Positions 39,025 to 48,610 of a stretch of DNA of 64,000 nucleotides are shown here, in pieces; the stretch's first letter is position 1; every line of letters begins with the position of its first letter. The notes below the pieces were generated by a model. That model made no database searches, was not told the DNA's origin, and was given only the letters and a program-made list of their open reading frames with translations. The stretch is taken from contig JAEMBT020000006.1 in NCBI GenBank assembly GCA_018873245.2, positions 8,205,855 to 8,269,854 of the forward strand, in the 5' to 3' direction. The translations under genes were made by a program, and so were the position numbers. This stretch comes from Archegozetes longisetosus. Lineage: Eukaryota; Arthropoda; Arachnida; Sarcoptiformes; Trhypochthoniidae.

Positions 39025-40455
39025 ATCTCACTTATCACATGCAACTTATCTTCTTATGATGTGTTTCTCTGATATCTTATTCTTGAGTATACAAGTAATG
39101 CTTTATAAGTAAAATTGTATGTTTTTCTATTAGATTTAAGGTCATTTTAATTACCCAGTTGGTAAGCTTAGTCATGACAGAGGAGAATAATAATAAAGTA
39201 CAAGACGAATTGAGTCGTCTAGCTGATTGTGATCACATGCGTGGTGAAACACCTGATGATATTCAAGTAAGAGCAAGCAAAATATGTGCGGATTATTTGG
39301 ATGGTCAATGGAAGAATGTGAAACAAAATGAGATAATTGTCACTCGAATCAAAGGCGGTTTATCGAACCAAGCATATAAATGTTCACTTCCAGACAATGT
39401 CTTGTCAAATAGTCAGCTAAAACATGTCATGTTGCGTCTATATGGGCCGAAATATCTATTAAACTTTGACGAATACTTCGGAACAAAACATGAAAGATTG
39501 TCAGATGCTGTTGTGGGAATTCTTGTTGCTGAGAATAATATTGGACCAAAGCTTTATGGTTTATTTCCAGAAGGAGAACTGCAAGAGTTTGTTGATGGTC
39601 GAGAAATCACAGCAGAAGACAAAGCTGATCCAATGTTTCTCAAAGCTGTTGCAACTAAATTAGCTCGATTTCACTATATGAAAGCTCCAATCAAGAAGAA
39701 TATTAATGTATTTTTAACCATGGAAAAGTTATATCAAGATTCACAGAAAGAAGATATTCAAGTAATGATTAAGAATTTAAATCTGACCAACCTCATGAAA
39801 ATAGATTTCATAAAAGAAATCAATTGGTTAAGAGATGTTATTGCAAAGATTAATCCACCAGTCGTGTTGAATCACAATGATTACACCAAGAGAAACATGT
39901 TAATCAGAAAAGAAGTAATTGATCCTCTTGATCGAGTTGTAATTTTTGACCACGAATACGCAAGTTATGGCTATCGTGGGAGGGACATGTCTCGTTTATT
40001 TGATTTGTGGAACAAGAACCTGTTTGAGCAGAAACCATTCCCATCAGATGAAGTGATTGTGCCATTCATTGAGCTGTATAATCAAGAATGCGTTAAATTG
40101 CTCGGTGAGAAATATTCAACGAGTGATAAGAACAGCGTAAAAAGAATATTGAAAGAGATCAAAGTATCTCATCTTTGTTGGAATCTATCTATGGGTTTGA
40201 TAGTGATGAACACGGAACCGCTCATGAAAGAACAGACAAAAGAAGATATGATGCATTGGTCGGATCGAACAGTGATGGTGTATCTGGCGAATAAAGAGAG
40301 ATTTAGGAAAGAAGGAGTTTTCCAATAATGGTTTATAGATATAAAAGTAAAGGAGTTGTCAGGAGATCTATTCTCAGGGCTAAAATTGACTTAGTTTTTT
40401 AAGTGTTAGTTTTAATATTCGTTTTAGTAATAGTAGCGTTGCATATGAAAGCGTT

Positions 40456-40512
<57 letters not shown>

Positions 40513-40771
40513 AATACATTAGGTTCATATTTAAAAGCACCAAAAGTTTAGTAATGACTTTTTAGCAACTGATAATTACTGAGCTTTTATAAGACTACAG
40601 TTATCATCAGTTTATATGCATATTATTGTGAAAATAAAATAAATCCTTTTTAAATAGTTTTAAATTTAATAAATAGCTAAAAGAAAGCTTAATTTTCATA
40701 ATTGGAAGAGAAATAAACAGCAAAGACTTCTAAACTCTGTAATACAGATAAGTTTCATATATATAGTCATT
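39025..40771. repeat. Right arm of 1.7-kb inverted duplication
   Basis: Reverse-complement partner of 36807-38516. Similarity starts at 'atctcactt' (39025) and fades after 'agtcatt' (40771). Inside, at 40456-40508, a (GT)n run is followed by about 19 GA units; the other arm has only (CA)n there, so this microsatellite changed after duplication. Confidence 0.9.
39174..40328 (+). CDS. Choline/ethanolamine kinase-like protein, copy 2
   Basis: Inverted twin of the gene at 37213-38367, with the same length (384 residues), single exon and start context (ATG 39174). The Brenner motif HNDYTKRNML has His234, Asn235 and Asp236; the metal-binding block begins at Asp259 (DHEYASYGYRGRDMSRLF). No stop or frameshift, so both copies look functional. 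Of 16 residue differences, seven fall in one short helix near the C terminus, where copy 1 has HVCWDLFFVLLV and copy 2 has HLCWNLSMGLIV. The ~150 bp before the start is shared, so both copies probably keep a promoter. Choline versus ethanolamine preference is not evident. Confidence 0.85.
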   Translation: MTEENNNKVQDELSRLADCDHMRGETPDDIQVRASKICADYLDGQWKNVKQNEIIVTRIKGGLSNQAYKCSLPDNVLSNSQLKHVMLRLYGPKYLLNFDEYFGTKHERLSDAVVGILVAENNIGPKLYGLFPEGELQEFVDGREITAEDKADPMFLKAVATKLARFHYMKAPIKKNINVFLTMEKLYQDSQKEDIQVMIKNLNLTNLMKIDFIKEINWLRDVIAKINPPVVLNHNDYTKRNMLIRKEVIDPLDRVVIFDHEYASYGYRGRDMSRLFDLWNKNLFEQKPFPSDEVIVPFIELYNQECVKLLGEKYSTSDKNSVKRILKEIKVSHLCWNLSMGLIVMNTEPLMKEQTKEDMMHWSDRTVMVYLANKERFRKEGVFQ

Positions 40772-41312
40772 TTTAATTGATATGGAATGCTGTACAGATA
40801 GAGGAGTGTGTTTCAACTTGTTAACAATAATTGATAAGAATGCGCAGCCAAAGTATGAATGAAAAAATCTTATCATTCAAAATCTTCATTTCATCCTTAG
40901 CTCTCTTATCAAAGACAACTAATAAGTTATAGCATACTCCCGCTACCATATCTTTGTTTTAAATCTGCAATAATAATTCATAGGTCTAAATTTAGGTTAT
41001 TTCTATTAGTATTACCTAACCTTAACTTAAACATGAGCGTGGTTTACAACAATAAGCATAGCATTCCATACTAAAGCCAAAGTTTTCGACTCGCAATAAT
41101 GTTTGTCTTGTAAGTATATTGTTAGGTCAAATTTGAATATTTAGATTAGGTTCATTATTCTCGATTAGATTTGAACTAAGACAGTCTTAATCGCACAATT
41201 TTCTTCTTGATATTAAACTGACTTTAATTGTGAGAATTAGGTCAAAACGGATTGCTGTTGCAAAAAGGATTCTGATTCTAAGAACGACTCAAACTCTACC
41301 AAAATTAGTTCA
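40772..41312. other. Intergenic upstream of PLA2G6
   Basis: Unique AT-rich sequence between the duplication and the phospholipase start. It includes one CCTAACCTTAA stretch near 41013. Presumably it holds the PLA2G6 promoter and 5' UTR; no specific element is recognised. Confidence 0.5.
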
Positions 41313-44198
41313 ATGTTTAATTGGTTTACATCGAAGTCAATCAAAAGAACTACAGATATCTTACAAGATCCTTATGCTGTCTATGACCTGAAATTTCTCG
41401 AATGGGAACAAAGAAAAGTTTTGCTACACCAGGAAAAAGCATATCTTTGTGTAGATAGAAACAAAACATACGAACTGATATTCAAAAAGGATAGGCTCTC
41501 AATATTCTCATTATACCGTCATATCGATAGAGAAAGAGTAGAAACACTTTACAAATCAGTGAAAAAAAATTTGAACATTGTTTCTGAAGGTATAACAACA
41601 AAAAAACCCACAGTAATTGCACCGATTTTAAGAGATATAATCGGCTCAATTCGATTACACTCGAACTGGACCAGTGCACACATTGCCGCTAAAGTGGGTT
41701 TGGATCAACTATTCACTTGGAAAAGACTCGATATAATATCTAATTTGAATGTCCAAAAAGAACCTGACTTTTTGACACCATTGCATTTAGTCATCGAGTC
41801 CGGAAGACTGATCGCAACAAAAGCAGTTCTATCGCTAAAACCTAAATTGGATTTAAAAGATAGAAAAGGCAATAGTTTCATACATTTTGCTGCCATGTCT
41901 TCCCGCGAAATACTAGTCTTGATCTTAAAAGAGCCGAATATGTTTGAAATGCTTAAATGGAAGAACAGAAAGGGTTGCACTCCTCTGCATTTGGCTTGCT
42001 TTGCAAACAAAACAGATAATGTTCTCGAATTTCTCTCATTTGGAATGACTGTTCAGATGATGACAGTTTCGCCTCCAGAAGCCAGTTTGACCTATGTTAG
42101 TGACGATAACAATATAATCAATTTTAAAAGCGAAGATATAGATGACTTGGACACAGAAGATATGAGATTTGGCGGAACACCTATGCATTGGGTTAAACAT
42201 AGAAGAACCTTAGAGAAGCTCATACTTTGCGGATTTAGACTCGATGTAATCAACGCAAACGGAGAAACCGCTTTGTACTGTATGGTTAAAAGATTCCGAT
42301 TGAAATGCATGATAGGTTTGCTCTGTTTCGGTGCTCGAGTTCAACAGAGCAATAGGTCAGGTGATTCTCCTCTCCATTGTGCGGTCAAAGCAGCCGACGT
42401 CACTTCAACTCAAGCCCTTATCATATTTGATGCCGATATTGACGCCAAAAATCACAAAAAAGAGTCTGCGCGTCATATTGCAGCCAAAGCCCTTAATCCA
42501 GATCATAATTTGGTTCTCTATTTGTTGTCTGCTATCGGGGCCAAAAGATGTGATCGGGATATAAAAGGATGCAGTTCTGGATGTGCTTATAATGGCACCT
42601 ATGAAGGAGAACCATACCATCGATGGCCAAAGTATGACAACGAATCTTTCTACAAGCAAGTATTAATGGAACCCATTATAAGAGAAGCACTTAAGAGAAA
42701 AGCCGAAAAATTTGATCAAAAATCAAGACGTGTTCGAATGATGTGTTTGGATGGTTTGTATTCAACTATTATTCAAATAAATTACATTAAATTATGCTAA
42801 TTTATAAGTTCCAAACTTTTTCAGGAGGTGGTGTTCGAGGATTAATAACAATTCAGATATTGATAGAAATGGAAAAGCAACTCAAATATCCGATTCATAG
42901 TTATTTTGAATGGATTTCAGGCACGAGTACGGGTTCTATTGTGGCCACGCTTTTAGCCACTGGAAAACCATTAAGAGAATTGAGAGAAATCTATTTCAGA
43001 TTCAAAGATAAAATTCTAGTCGGTTTTCGACCTTATAGCTCAAAAAATTTTGAAGCGTTATTAGAAGAAGAGTTAGGACAACTAAAAATGTGTGAAATAA
43101 GTCAAATTTATAATAAGAAACTTATAATAAACGCTACTCTAATCGATCGAAGTCCAGCTCAGTTGCATCTGTTCAGAAGTTACGAATCCCCCGAAGAAGT
43201 TCTCGGTTTACCCAATAACCTCCCTGGTTTCAAGTCATGCCCAAAATTCAAAGATCAGGCCGTATGGAAGGCATGTCGTGCTTCAGGAGCTGCTCCCACT
43301 TATTTCAGAGCGAGTGGTACTTTTCTCGATGGAGGGCTTATTGCTAATAATCCAACTCTCGATGCGTTATCTGAGTTCAGACTTTACAATAATGCTCTCA
43401 AAGCTGTTGGAAGACAAGAAGAATCAGAAGAACTGGATCTAGTCGTTTCTTTCGGGACTGGAAGATTTCCAATCATCCAAACAGAACCTATTGATGTGAT
43501 GAGAATGTGGACACTCAATCCCAGAGAATTACATAAAAATACACTATATATCAAACAAATGGGAAATCTATTGATCAATCAGGTGACTAACACTGAGGGA
43601 CATGTCATCAACAGGTATCACAATCTTCACTAAGCTCATTATACTCTTATTCTAGGTTATTATCAGAATATTTGTAGTCGCGAACAATTTAGTTGAGCTC
43701 TTCATTACCATACAGATCGAGTTGTATTTATACGATAAATGGACGCGAAATAACAATAATTTTTTAATAACTTAATTTGAATCAATTATCTAAATTTGGC
43801 TTTTATTTCATTTATTTGTTATGATTAGAGCCCAATCGTGGTGCAGTTGGATTAGAGTTCCATACTTTAGAGTGAATCCTCCACTTTCTGAAGTTTTATC
43901 ACTTGACGAAACAAGTGATGTCGAAATATGTAACGCTCTTTGGGAAACAAAAGCTTATATGTATGCAATGAGACAACACGTTCACACAATCATTCAATTA
44001 TTGGCATCGCCTCAACAAACAGAATCAAAAATTTCCAATTCGTCTCAAGCAGCTATCCAACCTCGACCGACTACGGCAAATAATGTGAACCTATCTGACA
44101 ATCAAATTAAAATGCAGTTAGAAATGTCTATCAATAACTTAAATTCGAACGAACAAAGTTATAAAAATGGACCACAAATTGAAGTCAATAAGGCATGA
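41313..44198 (+). CDS. PLA2G6: Calcium-independent phospholipase A2 (PLA2G6/iPLA2-beta)
   Basis: Patatin-type lipase that releases a fatty acid from membrane phospholipids and takes part in membrane remodelling. Exons 41313-42753, 42825-43614 and 43829-44198; 866 residues, close to the ~800 of animal homologues. The first ~430 residues hold ankyrin repeats (TPLHLVIESGR, TPLHLACFANK, SPLHCAVKAAD). The patatin domain has the glycine-rich oxyanion loop DGGGVRG (~479-485, split by the first intron), the nucleophile motif GTSTG with Ser515 and the dyad Asp649 in LDGGLIANNP. The C terminus includes WCSWIRVPYFRVNP and NALWETKAYMYAMRQH, both typical of this family. A ~60-residue Gln/Asn/Ser-rich tail follows. 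The last seven codons and the 3' UTR are copied inverted at 45463-45973. Confidence 0.95.
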
Positions 44199-44688
44199 CT
44201 AAAGACTTCAGTTGCCACCTCTGCTTTTATCCATCTCTACACTTTTCATGTTACGGCAGAAAACTTTGATTTTTTCAACAGCTTTTTTAATATTATGGTT
44301 ATTTAGTATTATTTGAACTTCATTTTAAGATTTGATTATTTGTTAGAATTCTAATTTTTAATTTTAGTTTGGCTCTTAATTAAAAAAAGTGATAACAAAT
44401 TTTTGAATTCGAGTTATCGACTATTAATCTAGTTGAAATGAAGGTGTGAATCGTAATAATAGCTAAATAAAATAATTTGGATGAATGTGTTCATTTGTAA
44501 GAAGTGATCCGTAAACGAAAGTACTTGACTGAGAAAAATGCTCGGTTTGGTTTAACTTTAATTCAAAAATTGTTTGACTTAAAGTAATTATGAGGGAAAT
44601 ATTCATCAAAAACATTAAAGAGTATCATAAATACGACTTATTAGTAAATGATTTTATTTAATTGAGATAAAAGAATGCATTTTGCTAA
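44177..44688. repeat. Left arm of PLA2G6 3'-end inverted repeat
   Basis: From 'aattgaagtc' in the last PLA2G6 codons through its 3' UTR, this ~510 bp recurs in reverse orientation at 45463-45973 with scattered differences and a few short indels. The copies match well near the gene end and more loosely toward the inner edge. Confidence 0.85.
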
Positions 44689-45462
44689 ATTTTTAATTGA
44701 CACTTAAAATTAATGACACTGTGAAAAGCTTAATCTTATAAACTTAATGCTCAATTATTGCAATTAACACAGTTTTGTGACAGTTACTGACAAAGCTTGA
44801 TTTTCGCTAGATTTATTACTAATAATGTGGGAATAATAATATTAATACTCAATTCAAAGTAAATTAACTTTATTTTGACCATTAAATTATGCGCTGTAAA
44901 TCACGTATTATTATACAGACGTCTAAACTAAGGTCTAAATTATGTTTCAAATCTAAATCCGAAAAGTGTTATAAGTTATAACCGCCAAAATCGACTTCTT
45001 TGGAGATTTGCATAAATGTTCTCACTTTGAGAGACGAAAGTTTCTAGTTTAAATCTATTTTTATTCTTGTTTTTCTCTTCATAGAATTTCATACTATCCT
45101 GATAGAGTTTGCACAAATTTGTGTCAAACCGCAAAATGTGGACATCAAATGTAAAATTACGGATCAAACTTTATGCTTAGACTCAGAGGTCAAACCTCGA
45201 AAAACAGTGACCGAGAATAAGCTTAATAAATAGTGGCCACTCATTTATCAAAACAGTTTATATTTTGCTAGTTATAAGAATTTTTCGTCTGACTTTCATT
45301 TGTCGCATGCATTAAATTGAATGCGAGATTTAGAGGATACTTGTCATCTTATGGTATCAGAATAGTTTTTATTTTTATCCCTACTCTAATCAATGCTTCG
45401 AAAAATTAGACCAAAAGCACGATCACAAGCAGAGTAAGAATTAAATGTTTATCTAAGAAATC
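44689..45462. other. Spacer of the PLA2G6 3' inverted repeat
   Basis: About 770 bp of AT-rich sequence between the two arms with no convincing gene. A 63-codon frame on the minus strand (44976-45167) shows no family features. Confidence 0.5.
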
Positions 45463-45973
45463 GTGAAAATGTACCCTTTTATTTTAGTTAAACAAAATCA
45501 CTTGCTAATAAGCCGTATTAATGATACTCTTTAACTTTTCTGATCAATATTTCCTTCATAATTACTTTAAGTCAAACAATTTTTGAGTTAAACTTAAACT
45601 AAACCGAGCATTTTTCTCAATCAAGTACTTTCGTTTACGGATCACTTCTTACAAATGAACACATTCATCCAAATTATTTTATTTAGCTATTATTACGATT
45701 CACACCTTCATTTCAACTAGATTAATAGTCGATAACTCGAATTCAAAAATTTGTTATCACTTTTTTTTAATTAAGAGCCAAACTAAAATCAAAAATTAGA
45801 ATTCTAACAAATAATCAAATCTAAAAATAAAGTTCAAATAATACTAAATAACCATAATATTAAAAAATTGTTGGAAAAATCAAAGTTTTCTGCCATAACA
45901 CGAAAAGTGTAGAGATGGATAAAAGCAGAGGTGGCAACCGAAGTCTTTAGTCATGCCTTATTGACTTCAATTT
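45463..45973. repeat. Right arm of PLA2G6 3'-end inverted repeat
   Basis: Reverse complement of 44177-44688, including the final seven codons and stop of PLA2G6 (seen as 'agtcatgccttattgacttcaatt'). Only the gene's tail was copied, so this is not a second gene. Confidence 0.85.
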
Positions 45974-46469
45974 TATTCAAGGCAAATATTTTATTATCAA
46001 ATAATTTAAAGTACTTAATATTATCATAACTTTATATAAATGTATTAGATAATTATGTTCACGGATTAAAGTTGGTTCAAATTATTAAAACTTAGAAATT
46101 AAGTGTCATGTCATCTGAATTAAGAGATAATACAGTCATTTGATTCAAATTTATATGATTTAAATTTTGAAAAAGTAACTTCCTAATTAAGCAAATCTAT
46201 TTACTTTATCGTTTGTGTATTTTTAGAATTCATGTATAAATTTTAGTTCTGAAAACTTCTGAAATATTAACCATCAAAAGTTCACAAAAGGCATTAGGAA
46301 ATATTAAACACTATAAAAAAGATAGCTTTACTATTTATTTCAGTAAATAAAATTAAGTTAATTCATATAAATTTAATGATTCAGTATATATCAAGACCAG
46401 AATTGATAGCAGCATAATCTCAACATAAATAATGAGCGTTTTATATCACTTAAAGCTATAGTTCAGCCG

Positions 46470-47667
46470 CTATTTTAAAGCTTGTAGGCGTTTATCAAAA
46501 TCCAAAAGTATCTCTTTGATAGCTTCAACATTTTTCTCAAATGATCCTCTCATTAATTCGAGTTGTTTTTCATTGTTCTTCATCGATTCTGCCACTTGAG
46601 ATTGCAATGAATCCAGATATGAGAGCGCAGATGAAAATTGCATCGCTTTAGTAAAGAGTTTAAAAAACAAGTCAATCAAAAGTTTATCATTTGTAAAAGA
46701 TCATATGTTCAAAGGCAAATATCAAAAACCTTGTTCTTGAAGTTCACTCAATGTCTCCAATCTTTCCAAAATATTTGGCAGAGAAGCCCGACTTTTTTCA
46801 CTTTTATTAATTAATTCATACAATTCATTCAATTTGCTTGTTTTCTCTAATTCCTCGAACTGTGCTTTCCGCTCAGCGATTTGCGATAACTTATCAGTAA
46901 TCGTATGAAGTCTAGAATCAACTCTTTCCAGGGAGCCTTGATCGAATTGTGCCACCTTTGCACTCAATTCTTGAACTGATTCAGTTAGGCTTTTATCTTT
47001 AAAATAATTGTTCAGTAACGAAAGTTTATTTTCATTTCCACCTAAAGTCATCTCAATGCGTTTAATTCTCTGCTCTAATGAATTGATTTTAGCGGAATCG
47101 TTCAGTCGAGAGTGTTCTGGTTTGTACCACAACTGGTACTTCACTTCTGATTCATTCTTATCGTTACGAGAATCACCCGCTTCTACCACCTCATTGGCCG
47201 GCTTATCTAATAATTCCAAAACACTTTTCAAAGTATTACTGTTGTCGTAACGCAAAACTTGTAGTTCTTGTAACTGTTGAGAAAGCTTGTCAACTTTTAA
47301 GATCAAATCTTTATTTGTCTCATTTGTGTCATTTGATGCATAATCAATCAGTTGTTGGGTTTCTTCTCTCAATCTATTGTACTTATCGAGTAATGACTCA
47401 CTTGTCGTCTAAATGAGACAATTTTAAAAAAATAAATATTGACAGAAGTGACACTTTAATTACCTTTTCGATAAACTCTTCGTTCTTGGTCTCAGCGAAT
47501 CGTTGGAAAGCCTCAAGAGTTCCACAGGCAATCACATCGACCGACGCGTCCCAAAGAGGTTCACGGTTTGGCAACTGATCTGATTCGGGAATGTCATCTG
47601 TTTCAAACACATCTTTCTCTCCAATCGCTACAAAAGGAAGATTTGCGTATTTCGAACGAGAATCCAT
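46470..47667 (-). CDS. DCTN2: Dynactin subunit 2 (dynamitin)
   Basis: Dynamitin is the coiled-coil subunit of the dynactin shoulder, which holds the sidearm to the filament and is needed for dynein-driven transport. Exons on the minus strand: 47667-47464, 47408-46730, 46645-46470; 352 residues against about 400 in vertebrates. Family marks: the N-terminal KYANLPFVAIGEKDVFETDD, the long charged heptad-rich middle, and the C-terminal half LNELYELINK...SLPNILERLETLSELQEQAMQF. The second donor splits the codon for Ala in QEQAMQF. Divergently paired with the small membrane protein gene at 48021, 353 bp away. The shortening is mostly in the N-terminal third. Confidence 0.92.
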
Positions 47668-48020
47668 TATAATAGTCTTCGATTGAAATTAATTCAAAGC
47701 TATTATTATTAAGTTTTGATATTTCAATGACTTGTTTAATACAGTCAATAGTTTACACATTTATTATGTCAATCATTTCAACATAAGTGTTAATAGAGAC
47801 TAAAGGCTTCAATCATACATTTTGGCTCAATGTGTTTCTGGACGTAATTTATCTTCAATGCGTATTTTTGTTTTCGATCATTAGGTGAAATTTTATGATT
47901 AATATTGAATTAAAAATAAGGTTTGCATCCAAGTGACTGCTATTTAGATCGAGATTTAGCTGAAGACCTGACTTCGGGAGTTACCCTTCAAAGAAAATTC
48001 AATACTAAATACTGAAAGAG
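47668..48020. promoter_or_regulatory. Shared upstream region of DCTN2 and the 48021 gene
   Basis: The two start codons lie 353 bp apart and point away from each other, so this interval must hold both 5' UTRs and probably a bidirectional promoter. No TATA box or other named element can be assigned with confidence. Confidence 0.5.
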
Positions 48021-48290
48021 ATGTCTAATGACAGCGAAACAAAACGTATTAAAGAATATCTAAGCCGAAATGATGTAAATAAGAGACAAGTATTTGGTCG
48101 TGCCACCAGAATAGTACCATGGTATTCTATTCAAAGAGTCAGAACTCAAATCATTCTTGGATCCATCATAGTGCTTTGCATTTTCTCTAAACCCCTCTAT
48201 GACATTTGTCATGGCGTTAAAGATTATTTTCGACTTGAAAGAGAAAGGAAAAAGTTTATTAAACAACTCGATAGTCAAAATGATTCTTAA
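48021..48290 (+). CDS. Small single-pass membrane protein, unknown
   Basis: An 89-residue uninterrupted frame from ATG 48021. A basic N-terminal third ending in VPWYSIQRVRTQ precedes one predicted membrane helix, IILGSIIVLCIFSKPLYDIC (about residues 44-63), then a charged tail with a short basic coil, FRLERERKKFIKQL. No cleavable signal peptide is apparent; the positive segment before the helix would favour the N terminus in the cytosol or mitochondrial matrix. Size and layout resemble the small single-pass proteins of the mitochondrial inner membrane or ER, but I do not recognise the family. Support for being a gene: length, coherent topology, divergent arrangement with DCTN2, and AATAAA shortly downstream. 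Confidence 0.6.
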   Translation: MSNDSETKRIKEYLSRNDVNKRQVFGRATRIVPWYSIQRVRTQIILGSIIVLCIFSKPLYDICHGVKDYFRLERERKKFIKQLDSQNDS

Positions 48291-48610
48291 GTTTGTCTTC
48301 AGCGAATGATTACTTTTTGCTTTTTCTTCACGTTTGTTCTGACTTAATGATACTTTGTAATTGTTAGAAATTATTTGATAAGAATATTTAAATAAATTTG
48401 TGTCATTTCATTGTTTAGAACTTGAAACTTAGACAATATATTGATTGCAAAAGGTTAATATGAATTAAGATCAATTTTATTAAATGATATTCATTTCTGT
48501 ATTTAAATAAAAAAGATTAGTTTAATTTACAATGAATTAGTTGTAGCGAAATATTTAGCTCTTTATTTATAAATCTTAAACAAATCACAACTATGTAGAG
48601 TGCTAACAAT

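Noticed and set aside
38820..39059. Ser/Leu-rich and Glu/Arg-rich frames in the spacer
   Set aside because: They are translations of a GAGA-type repeat tract on both strands, not proteins.
45463..45973. Second PLA2G6 gene suggested by copied codons
   Set aside because: Only the last seven codons and 3' UTR are present.
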